This document shows, piece after piece, positions 5,996 to 12,577 of a stretch of DNA of 12,577 nucleotides. Source of the DNA: JAXGQD01 sp964574395 (GTDB lineage: Bacteria; Bacillota; Clostridia; Saccharofermentanales; Fastidiosipilaceae); contig CAZNNL010000054.1 of assembly GCA_964574395.1 (NCBI GenBank), positions 1 to 12,577 of the forward strand. The letters run 5' to 3'. The notes below the pieces were generated by a model. It saw only the letters and a program-made list of their open reading frames with translations. It did no database searches and was not told the DNA's origin. The position numbers and the translations under genes were made by a program. Within the stretch, counting starts at the first letter, position 1, and each line of letters opens with the position of its first letter.

Positions 5996-7627
5996 CTATT
6001 GTGTCAATTGTTTTATGGCTTCTGCCAGTTGCGTATCTTCTTCTGGGGTTAGTTGGCTAATTACTTTACCTAAGGCGGAGTCAGGTAATTTGATTTCGGT
6101 AGTTGGCGCAATGCCTTCACCTTCTGGTGTCTCGCCGTTCGGGAAGTAGTATAGGAAGATGGTCACGTTAACTGCGGATCCGTCTTCTAGTGTGTAAAAG
6201 CGTGTGCCTGAGCCTTTGCCAAAGGTTTGCTCACCTATTATTGGTGTATTAAGGCGATCACGCATGGCTCCTGCGAAAAGTTCGGAAGCCGAGGCTGAGT
6301 TTTTATTCACAAGGACAGCAAACTTCATTTCGGGCGGAACAAGTTCTCCGTCTGTTGATTCCCAGACTTCTTCGAAATATTCGCCGCGGTCACGTCCCTT
6401 AATACTCGCAACAGTTCCAGAGGGAAGGAGCATGTCTAGGATTTGTTGTACAGCCCAGGCGTCTCCACCAGGGTTGTTGCGTAGGTCGAAAACGATGCTT
6501 TTGGCACCTTTTGCCACCAAATCCTTAAGCGCCACCTCGAATTGCTCGGGCATAATGCTTGAAAATTCGCTGATAGCCAGATAGCCAACATTGTTGGCTA
6601 ATAGTGCATGTCTAATATAAACAGATTCAATCGTGCGGCGCGTCAGCTCAACGTCAAAAGTGCGAGCGTCCGATGGGCGATAGATGGTGATGATGACTTT
6701 TGTTCCTTCGGGACCTTTCACTTCATTGGCCACAGCGCTGACGTTGATGAATTGGTCTGCGTCTTTACCTTCGACTGCTACGATAATGTCTCCAGGCATG
6801 AGCCCGCCTTCGGAAGCGGGACTATTAGGGGTGATATCAATAAGCTCAAAAGTGCCTTGTAAGTTTTGAGAAATACGTGCGCCAATGCCAGAATAATGAC
6901 CAGAATTGGATTCTTGCATCGAGGCGAATTCGTCGGTAGTAAGGTAATAACTATAGGGGCTACCTAAATTAGAAGGCACGCCAGCAGTCATAGCTTCGAG
7001 GATTTCCCCAGTTGTAAGTTCGCGATAAAAATTTTCTTGATACGCAACAAGCATTTGTCCTAGCTTCTTGGCTTTTTCTTTGACTACCCAGTTTGCGTTA
7101 GGATCGACTTTGATGGTTATGCCATCGAGGACAATATCATCTACTTCAATGTTCTGGTTAATGCCTTCTTGTTGACTTCCTTCGGTTTCACCCTTAGATG
7201 TAGAAGTTTGTATGCTGGGCTTGCTTGGGTTAGGGTCAGTGCCGTTTGCGATTTTGGCAAAATTGAAGGCATAGGCTAAACCTAGGGTAAACGACGCAGT
7301 CAAGAGTATAGTCAACAACAATGACAAACCAAATACAGTCTTTGAGACAGTGCCATGGGGTTTGTAAGCAGGAGGACTAGAAAAACTCGCCTTATCATAG
7401 TTTGGATTAAAGGGAGGAACTACGCCTGTCATCCCCGCTTGATGCTGCGGCACTTGCTGATGCTGTGGCACTTGCTGATGCTGCGGCACTTGCTGATGCA
7501 ACGGCACTTGCTGGTGTTGCGGCACTTGTTGATGCAACGGTGTTTGCTGGTGCTGCAGAGCTTGCTGGTGCTGCGGAGCTTGCTGGTGTTGTGGAGATTG
7601 CATTGTATTTGGGTCCCAGTCTGACAT
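5996..7627 (-). CDS. ctpA: Membrane-anchored PDZ/S41 C-terminal processing protease with an N-terminal His/Gln repeat
   Basis: A CtpA/CtpB-type serine protease, 543 residues from the ATG at 7627. That start has GGAAAGG 8 bases upstream; an in-frame ATG at 7678 lies inside a palindrome and lacks a ribosome binding site. Order: residues 12-65 are nine hexapeptide repeats of PQHQQV type; about 97-120 is one transmembrane helix; a low-complexity segment follows; a PDZ domain spans about 243-330; and the S41 domain runs to the end. The catalytic pair is S446 (middle Ser of SASASE) and K471 (in TFGKG), 25 apart as in E. coli Prc; DLRNNPGG is at 381-388. The repeat should be cytoplasmic and the protease outside. 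B. subtilis ftsEX is likewise followed by ctpB. It may trim or degrade the neighbouring hydrolases, which is inference. Confidence 0.95.
   Translation of the reverse strand: MSDWDPNTMQSPQHQQAPQHQQALQHQQTPLHQQVPQHQQVPLHQQVPQHQQVPQHQQVPQHQAGMTGVVPPFNPNYDKASFSSPPAYKPHGTVSKTVFGLSLLLTILLTASFTLGLAYAFNFAKIANGTDPNPSKPSIQTSTSKGETEGSQQEGINQNIEVDDIVLDGITIKVDPNANWVVKEKAKKLGQMLVAYQENFYRELTTGEILEAMTAGVPSNLGSPYSYYLTTDEFASMQESNSGHYSGIGARISQNLQGTFELIDITPNSPASEGGLMPGDIIVAVEGKDADQFINVSAVANEVKGPEGTKVIITIYRPSDARTFDVELTRRTIESVYIRHALLANNVGYLAISEFSSIMPEQFEVALKDLVAKGAKSIVFDLRNNPGGDAWAVQQILDMLLPSGTVASIKGRDRGEYFEEVWESTDGELVPPEMKFAVLVNKNSASASELFAGAMRDRLNTPIIGEQTFGKGSGTRFYTLEDGSAVNVTIFLYYFPNGETPEGEGIAPTTEIKLPDSALGKVISQLTPEEDTQLAEAIKQLTQ
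7433..7594 (-). repeat. 18-bp coding minisatellite, nine units, in the S41 protease gene
   Basis: Nine consecutive 18-base units, consensus CCGCAGCATCAGCAAGTG on the minus strand, encode PQHQQV-like hexapeptides. Variation is at residue 2 (Gln or Leu) and residue 6 (Val, Ala or Thr), with one unit starting Leu; the last unit is degenerate. The whole array is in frame with a multiple-of-three period, so copy number change by slippage would lengthen or shorten the cytoplasmic tail without a frameshift. Confidence 0.9.
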
Positions 7628-7660
7628 GAGCTTTGCCTTTCCTGTTCTTTGCTGAAAAGA

Positions 7661-7701
7661 GTCCTTAAACATCTGCATAATATTATGCTTTGTTTAAGGA
7701 C
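7661..7701. repeat. 41-bp nested palindrome before the S41 protease gene
   Basis: Outer arms GTCCTTAAAC (7661-7670) and GTTTAAGGAC (7692-7701) are perfect inverted repeats. Inside them is a second perfect palindrome, GCATAATATTATGC (7675-7688), with short asymmetric spacers ATCT and TTT. On the transcript it would fold into a long stem followed by UCUUUU, 34 bases before the protease ATG. It could be a weak terminator or attenuator, an RNA processing site, or a regulator-binding site. The sequence alone does not decide. Confidence 0.75.
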
Positions 7702-7729
7702 GTCGCATTTATTTGTTAAAAATCGTAAT

Positions 7730-7751
7730 AACTAAGTATTCTTTCTTAGTT
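7730..7751 (-). repeat. Inverted repeat overlapping the end of the first M23 gene
   Basis: AACTAAG and CTTAGTT are perfect 7-bp arms around an 8-base loop; the upstream arm includes the stop codon of the M23 gene. The stem is A+T-rich and is followed by ATTACGATTTTT rather than an immediate T-run, so it is at best a weak terminator. Together with 7661-7701 it makes the 118-base gap before the S41 gene dense in hairpins. Confidence 0.5.
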
Positions 7752-9326
7752 CAAATAATTCCAAGGACTAACGCCCGGATCACTTGAATATGGTGAACGG
7801 ATTTGGAAATGAAGATGTGGGCCAGTTGAATAACCTGTGCTTCCTACTTCTCCAATGACTTCACCTTGGGAAACATACTGTCCTACCGAAACGTACACTG
7901 ATTTCAAGTGCGCGTACATCACAACTAGACCATCATTTCGCAAGATACTGACATAGTTACCGAAGCCATTGTTCGCCCACCCATAGGTGCTGCCCTGTAA
8001 TGGAGCGCTAGCGATAATAACTTCGCCACTATTAGCTGCGCGGATAGGCGTTCCTGCGGGAGCTGGAAAGTCTATACCCCAGTGCATTTTTGTAGCACCG
8101 GTTGCAGGGTCAGAGCGATAGCCAAAGTTATCACTCAAACGCGTATAGTTTGGTATGGGATAGATCATAGGCTCTGTCCCTGAGCTTCCCGAATTTCCAG
8201 AATTACCACTCGCAGGAGCTTGTGCTAATGTGGTTGCAGGTGTGGTTAAGACGACTGCAGCGGTTGTTTCAGGGGGCTGTGTCGTTGTAGCAGGATCAGT
8301 TGAACCGTCTTCTCCAACGGTCGCGGTTGCAATAACCGCTTCGAGTGAGCGGCTAGCTTCCTCGGCTGCGGCGATGCTTTCAGCCTCTCTAGCGGCTGCG
8401 GCTTGAGATTCAGCAATACTTGCCGCTTCTACACTGGCTGCTTGTTCGGAGTTTGCGATGCTTGCTGAAATTGCAGCTTCTTCCTGAGCTTTCGCGGCTG
8501 CGGCTTGTTCTGCGGCGGCTGCAGCTTCATTAGCGGCTTGTTCAGCAGCATATGCCTCGGCTTTCGCTCTAGCAACGGCCATGACTGCCTCAATTTCAGC
8601 ATTTGTTGTGACTTGTTCTGACTCCAGGTGCTCGACATCGGAACTCGCATTCAGAATTTGGTTTCCGACATTGCTCATCTCCGTCTCAGCCAAAGCGATA
8701 CCCGCTTGCACATCTGCAATTTGCTTCTCTTTTTGAGCGGCAAATGCATCATAATCTTTTTTGACTTGTTCAGCTTGAATTTTCGCAGCTTTTTGTGTTT
8801 CACGCGCATCTTCAAGTTGGGTCAACATACTTTGGTCTATGCTCGACATGTACGCCATCAAACGCAAATTCGTTAAAAATCCTTGCATGCTGTCTGATTC
8901 CAGCAAGATTTCCAGGGTGGATTTGTTGCGAATTCTGAACATGGAAGTGATGCGTTCTTCGTACTCATGCTGTTTTTTCTCAACATCTTTTACGGCATCC
9001 GTGTAACGGGTAACAGCAACTTCCATGTTGTTTTTGGCAAGTTCAACTTGGTTGAGCAAGCGCTCGTAGTCTGCTTCCGCGAGTTTCTGTTCACCCATCA
9101 GTGCTTCAAGCCCGCTGTTGAGTTCATTGCTTTTCACATTTAATGCATCCAGGTCGGCTTGTGCCGCCGCCAAGTCAATGGCAATTTGTGCTTTTCGTGC
9201 TTCGAGTTCCTCTACAGAACCAGCATGAACTTGCACGGTAGCGATGGGGTTGAACGCACCCATGCTAAAAGCCATGAGTAGCGCTATGAGAACTGCTTTG
9301 AATTTAATGCTGTGTTTTTTCTTCAT
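7746..9326 (-). CDS. Secreted coiled-coil M23 peptidoglycan endopeptidase, likely FtsEX partner
   Basis: A 526-residue secreted cell-wall hydrolase directly after ftsX, the position of the FtsEX-dependent hydrolase. The signal peptide spans residues 1-35 (KKK start, cut likely after VHA). A coiled coil covers about 37-250, including an EYEERITSMFRIRNKSTLE block shared almost exactly with the paralogue at 3630-4898. Residues 250-384 are a linker, first Ala/Glu-rich and helical, then Thr/Pro/Ser-rich, then Gly/Ser/Asn. The M23 domain (385-526) keeps all metal and catalytic residues: H415, D419, H473, H504 and H506. I chose the ATG at 9326 because AAGGA lies 8 bases upstream and a clean signal peptide follows. 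An in-frame ATG at 9383 overlaps the ftsX stop (TAATG) but lacks a ribosome binding site. FtsX probably contacts the coiled coil, by analogy with EnvC, CwlO and PcsB. Confidence 0.93.
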   Translation of the reverse strand: MKKKHSIKFKAVLIALLMAFSMGAFNPIATVQVHAGSVEELEARKAQIAIDLAAAQADLDALNVKSNELNSGLEALMGEQKLAEADYERLLNQVELAKNNMEVAVTRYTDAVKDVEKKQHEYEERITSMFRIRNKSTLEILLESDSMQGFLTNLRLMAYMSSIDQSMLTQLEDARETQKAAKIQAEQVKKDYDAFAAQKEKQIADVQAGIALAETEMSNVGNQILNASSDVEHLESEQVTTNAEIEAVMAVARAKAEAYAAEQAANEAAAAAEQAAAAKAQEEAAISASIANSEQAASVEAASIAESQAAAAREAESIAAAEEASRSLEAVIATATVGEDGSTDPATTTQPPETTAAVVLTTPATTLAQAPASGNSGNSGSSGTEPMIYPIPNYTRLSDNFGYRSDPATGATKMHWGIDFPAPAGTPIRAANSGEVIIASAPLQGSTYGWANNGFGNYVSILRNDGLVVMYAHLKSVYVSVGQYVSQGEVIGEVGSTGYSTGPHLHFQIRSPYSSDPGVSPWNYLN

Positions 9327-9382
9327 GGTGTAATTCCTTTTTGAATAGTGGCGGCAACCTAGAGGGTGCTTTGATTTTGCCA

Positions 9383-10297
9383 TTAAACTTTAATGTGCCT
9401 ACGTACAGAAATCGCTGAGCCAGCAGATCCGACTAAAATACCTAAGGCCAAACTTATTAAGAGAACTTTCCAAGATACGTTATTTATTGGCAAAAGCAAG
9501 TTCTGGGCCGATAGAGCCCCGTCACCACCGCCTGCCGACTTCAACAAATTAGTAAATATTGTCTCGTAACCCATACGCACGGCGAGCCAAGCAATGATCG
9601 CTCCAAATGCGCCTATAATCGCGCCTTCTAGTATGTATGGAAAACGTATATACGCATTGGTCGCACCTATATACTTCATAATATTTATCTCCTCCGAACG
9701 AGATAACACAGAGATACGCACCATGTTTGAAATAATGAATAGAGTTATGGCACACATGACAGCAAAAGCAACCAAAGTAGCATAATTGACCCACTTCATC
9801 ATGTCGCTTAGCGTCTGCATCACCTTTTCATCGTAGGTGACGTCTGTAGGCTGAACACCCGCATACGCCACAATTTGCTTCTTAAATGTCGTTGCTAATT
9901 CAGGGCTTTCGAGACGCACGTTATACACATAGGGCAGTTTCGCAGGGTCATAACCTGACAGTACTTTACTCTCCTCACCCAAATCTTTAATAAGATTGTC
10001 ATAGTTTTCCAGCGGGGTCAGTTTCGACCACTCGGTAACATCCGAATTGGTGTTGATGGCCTGTTCAATCAGACTTAATTGATCTGGTGTAGCATTCCAT
10101 GCAACCCAAACGGAAACAGTTGGCTGCTGTGATATTTCTTTAATCATGTGTTGTGCATTTAATGAAATAACGGTAAATGCACCAAGCAACATCAGCATCA
10201 GAGCTACGGTTGAAATAGAAGCCAAGGTCACCAGAGGGTGACGGATAATATTTTTTAAACTCTCTTTAAATGAGTTAACAACTGTGCGTACTTGCAT
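9383..10297 (-). CDS. ftsX: Cell division/cell wall ABC-type protein FtsX
   Basis: The 304-residue membrane partner of FtsE. The layout is typical: a short cytoplasmic N terminus, TM1 at about 22-46, an extracellular domain at about 50-168, then TM2 (171-193), TM3 (221-242) and TM4 (276-297). Between TM2 and TM3 is the family hallmark SRSEEINIMKYIGATNAYIRFPYILEG. FtsX transports nothing; it passes FtsE ATP hydrolysis across the membrane to a hydrolase or its activator. The extracellular domain is the expected docking site for the coiled coil of the next gene product. The ATG lies 8 bases after the ftsE stop, and its AGGAAG ribosome binding site overlaps that stop, so the two are tightly coupled. 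Confidence 0.97.
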   Translation of the reverse strand: MQVRTVVNSFKESLKNIIRHPLVTLASISTVALMLMLLGAFTVISLNAQHMIKEISQQPTVSVWVAWNATPDQLSLIEQAINTNSDVTEWSKLTPLENYDNLIKDLGEESKVLSGYDPAKLPYVYNVRLESPELATTFKKQIVAYAGVQPTDVTYDEKVMQTLSDMMKWVNYATLVAFAVMCAITLFIISNMVRISVLSRSEEINIMKYIGATNAYIRFPYILEGAIIGAFGAIIAWLAVRMGYETIFTNLLKSAGGGDGALSAQNLLLPINNVSWKVLLISLALGILVGSAGSAISVRRHIKV

Positions 10298-10305
10298 AAA
10301 ACTTC

Positions 10306-11073
10306 CTATCGTCTTGAAAAGCGGCTTTTGATGCGCCCCTTAGCTTTTTCTTCTTCAGCAGGCTCGACATAGAAATCGGGATCTTCGACTTCTTCAACAT
10401 ACAGACCATGCTCTTTATCACGGACTAGTGATCCGTCAGAGATTTCAATAACACGTTTTTGCATACGATTAACCAAAGAACGGTCATGTGTACACACGAC
10501 AACCGTGGTCCCATTGCGGTTGATTTCTTCTAGCAAAGCCATGATAGATTCTGAGTTAGCGGGATCCAAGTTACCCGTAGGCTCGTCTGCTAGTAGCAGT
10601 GCGGGATTGTTAACCATCGCGCGGGCGATACCAACACGTTGTTGCTCACCACCACTGAGTTCATCCGGTTTAGCTTTTTCTCTTGCTTTAAGGCCTACGG
10701 TGGATAGCACCATCGAGACTTGTCTGCGCACTGCTTTGGGTGGGACACCTAAAATATCAAGCGCGAACGCAACATTCTCATAAATAGTTTTCGATGGTAT
10801 CAAACGGAAGTCTTGGAAGACCATGCCGATGTTCCTTCTTAAGTATGGAACGATGCGTCTTTTCATTGTATTAATGTTATACCCGTCGATGAGAACTTGA
10901 CCTTCTGTCGTTTTCTCCTCACAGGTTAAAAGTTTAATCAGCGTTGATTTACCTGAACCACTCTCGCCAATGATGAACACGAATTCACCATCTTCGACTT
11001 TGAAGTTCACATGCCTTAATGCCCAGGGGCTCTTAGGCGAGTATTTCTTGCTGACATCTGAAAATTCAATCAA
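10306..11073 (-). CDS. ftsE: Cell division/cell wall ABC ATPase FtsE
   Basis: The cytoplasmic ATPase that powers FtsX. All ABC motifs are intact: Walker A GESGSGKST at 36-44, Q-loop Gln87, signature LSGGEQQ at 139-145, Walker B with catalytic Glu164 in LLLADEP, D-loop NLD at 168-170, and switch His196. The product is 255 residues, about 25 longer than typical FtsE. The extra part is an acidic then basic C-terminal tail (about 222-255, from HGLYVEEVEDPD to KSRFSRR). The start is TTG at 11073: a strong GGAGG (11082-11086) lies 8 bases upstream, and the MIEFSDVSKKY that follows aligns with normal FtsE starts. It is the first gene of the envelope operon, after a terminator and a probable promoter. 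Confidence 0.97.
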   Translation of the reverse strand: MIEFSDVSKKYSPKSPWALRHVNFKVEDGEFVFIIGESGSGKSTLIKLLTCEEKTTEGQVLIDGYNINTMKRRIVPYLRRNIGMVFQDFRLIPSKTIYENVAFALDILGVPPKAVRRQVSMVLSTVGLKAREKAKPDELSGGEQQRVGIARAMVNNPALLLADEPTGNLDPANSESIMALLEEINRNGTTVVVCTHDRSLVNRMQKRVIEISDGSLVRDKEHGLYVEEVEDPDFYVEPAEEEKAKGRIKSRFSRR

Positions 11074-11100
11074 CTGTCTTGCCTCCTAATTGGCTCACTT

Positions 11101-11128
11101 CAATACATCCGATGCTCTCCACGTATTG
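11101..11128 (-). other. RNA hairpin in the ftsE leader
   Basis: On the transcript CAAUACGU pairs with AUGUAUUG (8 bp with one G-U pair) around a 12-base loop containing GAGAGC. It ends about 14 bases before the GGAGG of ftsE, so it could influence initiation at the TTG start. No T-run follows. Evidence is pairing by eye only. Confidence 0.4.
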
Positions 11129-11152
11129 GATTTTCTCCTTACACTATCACAA

Positions 11153-11172
11153 AGAGCATGCATACTCTAGCA
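11153..11172 (-). promoter_or_regulatory. Probable ftsE promoter (extended -10) with an overlapping dyad
   Basis: The minus strand has TGTGCTAGAGT, an extended -10 element (TG-C-TAGAGT, hexamer 11169-11164). It resembles the TGTGCTATAGT of the second M23 promoter. No good -35 is present at 16-18 bases. The -10 overlaps a near-perfect dyad, 11153-11168 (AGAG-C-ATGCAT-A-CTCT, 14 of 16 positions symmetric), which would also cover the start point near 11157 and has the look of an operator. A TATAAT at about 11240-11245 lacks a -35 and sits next to the terminator, so I rank it lower. Confidence 0.4.
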
Positions 11173-11248
11173 CAGAAAAATGAAGAAGTTTGGAACTGAG
11201 CGTTAACAAACTACGTCAACTGTACTACCGAATTTCTTATTATACATC

Positions 11249-11277
11249 AAAAAGGCCCGACATCTCCATGCCGGGCC
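11249..11277 (-). terminator. Rho-independent terminator after the PucR-family gene
   Basis: GGCCCGGCA and TGTCGGGCC form a 9-bp, G+C-rich stem (one G-U pair) with a 6-base loop, followed at once by TTTTT on the minus strand. It lies 12 bases after the stop codon and separates the regulator from ftsE. Confidence 0.92.
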
Positions 11278-11288
11278 ATAAAGCTAAG

Positions 11289-12401
11289 TTAGTTTTTCCA
11301 CCATTTCGCGCTTGCCTTGTGCGTCGGCTGCGGTGCATTTTGTTTCTCTAAGTACTTCCTAACCATGGATGCAAGTTTGAAAAGTACGGCATCATCAAAG
11401 TTTCTTAAGTCCAGTCCGGTAATTTTTTGTACCTTGTCTAGTCGGTAAACAAGTGTATTACGATGCACGAACAACTGGCGCGAGGTTTCACTACCGTTCA
11501 AGTTGTTTTCAAAAAACTTTTGAATTGTACGGAGTGTCTCTGAGTCCAGTTCATCGTAGCTGCCTTCAGGGAATACTTCTGTCAAAAACATCTGACAGAG
11601 CGTCGGGGGAAGCTGATAAATCAGGCGTCCCAGACCAAGTTTGTCGTAGCGCATCAGATAGCTATCGCTTTCAAAAATACTTCCGACGGTCAATGAAAGT
11701 GAAGCTTCGCGATACGATTTGGCGCAATCTTTCAAAATTTCCACAGGCATACCAATACCGATTTTTACTTTTGACATGGATTCGGTATTGATGGTTTCAA
11801 GAATCTGCAATGCCAATTCTTCGATCTTATCTTTTTCGTCGCGGCCGATTTCTTTGAGTAGCACTATGCTGTCTTCATCCATTGGCAAAAGGAAGTCCGC
11901 CTTATGATTCGGAAAGAGATTTTGAAGAATCTGCATGCACTCGAGGCTGTCCCCGTCAACTATCTTTATTAAATAGGTCACGCGTAAGGCAGCATAAGGA
12001 ATGCGGAATTCACGAGCTTTCAAGGGAATATCGCCGGGCAACTCATTTTCTAAAAGAATATTCTTTAAAAGAACTTCGCGCTCTGCTTCATTTTTCCCAT
12101 CTTGTAATGCCGCGCCTAGCCATGAACTAAGCAAGTCGAGATAGGTGGAAGAGACATGGTCGGTGCCTTCCATGGCACAAACATAGTCTTCTCCGCTAAC
12201 AAGATTTAGGCGCTTATAGCTTCTATTCTCTGCTACCCCCTGACCTTGGTCAGTGGCAAAAAACGCAAGTGCTTCTGTGTCTGAAGAGCCTTCCAGCCCT
12301 GCGTCAGTGCTGGCTACAATGCGTCCGTCACGGTCAATAACCGTTGCTACACGATCTAAAAACTCTTCTGATGTCTTCAGTACTTGTTTTATTTCATCCA
12401 T
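11289..12401 (-). CDS. PucR/CdaR-family transcriptional regulator with C-terminal helix-turn-helix
   Basis: The 370-residue product has the architecture of the CdaR/PucR group. The N-terminal part (about 1-110) could be a small sensory domain. A middle GGDEF-like region (about 130-280) contains the family segment CAKSYREASLSLTVGSIF, and a C-terminal PucR-type helix-turn-helix covers about 290-346, with the hallmark VHRNTLVYRLDKVQKITGLDLRNFDDAVLFKLA. Such proteins sense small molecules in other bacteria; no ligand can be named here. The ATG is preceded by AAAGG with a 9-base spacer. It is a single-gene unit, with a promoter at 12474-12502 and a terminator at 11249-11277. It sits next to the ftsE operon, so it could regulate it, but that is only proximity. 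Confidence 0.9.
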   Translation of the reverse strand: MDEIKQVLKTSEEFLDRVATVIDRDGRIVASTDAGLEGSSDTEALAFFATDQGQGVAENRSYKRLNLVSGEDYVCAMEGTDHVSSTYLDLLSSWLGAALQDGKNEAEREVLLKNILLENELPGDIPLKAREFRIPYAALRVTYLIKIVDGDSLECMQILQNLFPNHKADFLLPMDEDSIVLLKEIGRDEKDKIEELALQILETINTESMSKVKIGIGMPVEILKDCAKSYREASLSLTVGSIFESDSYLMRYDKLGLGRLIYQLPPTLCQMFLTEVFPEGSYDELDSETLRTIQKFFENNLNGSETSRQLFVHRNTLVYRLDKVQKITGLDLRNFDDAVLFKLASMVRKYLEKQNAPQPTHKASAKWWKN

Positions 12402-12473
12402 TTTGGGAGACCTTTCTGCTCGAAAACGTCAGTTTGCACTATAAATCTATCAAGAGCCCCGAATTTTATGCTT

Positions 12474-12502
12474 ATTTTATCGTTTTGCATGCCAGCTTGC
12501 AA
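12474..12502 (-). promoter_or_regulatory. Predicted sigma-A promoter of the PucR-family gene, with a dyad at the -35
   Basis: On the minus strand TTGCAA (12502-12497), a 17-base spacer and TAAAAT (12479-12474) make a good promoter, with the start near 12467 and a leader of about 66 bases. The -35 and spacer contain an inverted repeat, TTGCA-N8-TGCAA (12485-12502), a plausible repressor or autoregulation site. Confidence 0.65.
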
Positions 12503-12534
12503 GTTTTTACGTTCTGATTGCGCGGGCTTCAGAC

Positions 12535-12577
12535 AAAAAAGACTACTTGTTCTTTTTAGTAAAGACACAAGTAGCCT
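12535..12577 (-). terminator. Rho-independent terminator of a gene beyond the right edge
   Basis: GGCUACUUGU pairs with ACAAGUAGUC (10 bp, one G-U pair), continued by UCUUU/AAAGA after a small bulge, and is followed by TTTTTT on the minus strand. It closes an unseen minus-strand gene to the right of the window and isolates the PucR-family gene. Confidence 0.88.

Noticed and set aside
7433..7594. Possible CRISPR array
   Set aside because: The units are contiguous with no spacers, are 18 bp long and stay in the coding frame, so this is a coding tandem repeat.
7355..7624. Plus-strand frame rich in Leu/His/Arg repeats
   Set aside because: It is the antisense reading of the 18-bp coding minisatellite in the S41 protease gene; the periodicity comes from that repeat.
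7628..7678. Upstream ATG extending the S41 protease by 17 residues
   Set aside because: It falls within the palindrome, has no Shine-Dalgarno sequence, and the ATG at 7627 has a good one.
8429..8650. A 73-codon minus-strand frame inside the first M23 gene
   Set aside because: It is an alternate frame of the Ala-rich linker; low complexity keeps it open.
9327..9383. ATG overlapping the ftsX stop as start of the first M23 gene
   Set aside because: The overlap could allow coupling, but there is no ribosome binding site; the ATG at 9326 has AAGGA and a clean signal peptide.
11074..11248. WalR-type binding boxes before ftsE
   Set aside because: TGTTAA and TGTAAG occur but not as the paired direct repeat with a 5-base gap that defines the known motif.

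Overview
The window looks like chromosomal DNA from a Gram-positive-type bacterium, most likely a member of the Bacillota (Clostridia-like). The reasons are medium-to-low G+C, strong GGAGG-type ribosome binding sites before most genes, rho-independent terminators, an FtsEX cell-wall-hydrolase cluster of the kind seen in Clostridia and Bacilli, and ribosomal proteins that read as Firmicutes-like. I cannot name a genus from sequence alone. Every confident gene is on the minus strand, so transcription runs from high to low coordinates.

In transcription order: (1) 12577-12403 holds the terminator of an unseen upstream gene and a good promoter. (2) 12401-11289 is a PucR/CdaR-family regulator closed by a strong terminator. 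(3) 11248-3630 is a cell-envelope cluster: ftsE (TTG start), ftsX, a secreted coiled-coil M23 endopeptidase, a membrane-anchored S41/PDZ C-terminal processing protease, the redox chaperone Hsp33 (hslO), and a second secreted coiled-coil M23 endopeptidase that appears to have its own promoter. (4) 3629-3199 is a roughly 430-base stretch with a promoter and a long, probably structured leader. (5) 3198-1 is the start of the S10 ribosomal protein operon: rpsJ, rplC, rplD, rplW, rplB, rpsS and the first codons of rplV.

The cell-wall genes fit a known scheme. FtsE (ATPase) and FtsX (membrane protein with an extracellular domain) form an ABC-like machine that drives a secreted hydrolase through its coiled coil. 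Unlike E. coli EnvC, whose M23 domain is degenerate, both M23 proteins here keep the full zinc and catalytic motif set, so they should cut peptidoglycan themselves. The two share a nearly identical coiled-coil block and are paralogues. They differ mainly in the linker, which is about 135 residues and Ala/Ser/Thr-rich in one and about 37 residues in the other. The S41 protease between them carries an unusual cytoplasmic His/Gln hexapeptide repeat encoded by an 18-bp minisatellite.

The points most worth a second look are that protease tail, a 41-bp nested palindrome just before its gene, the separately promoted second M23 paralogue, and the S10 leader, which contains several hairpins and two overlapping small ORFs that may or may not be translated. 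I found no mobile element, CRISPR array, tRNA or rRNA, and no clear sign of a wholly new system.
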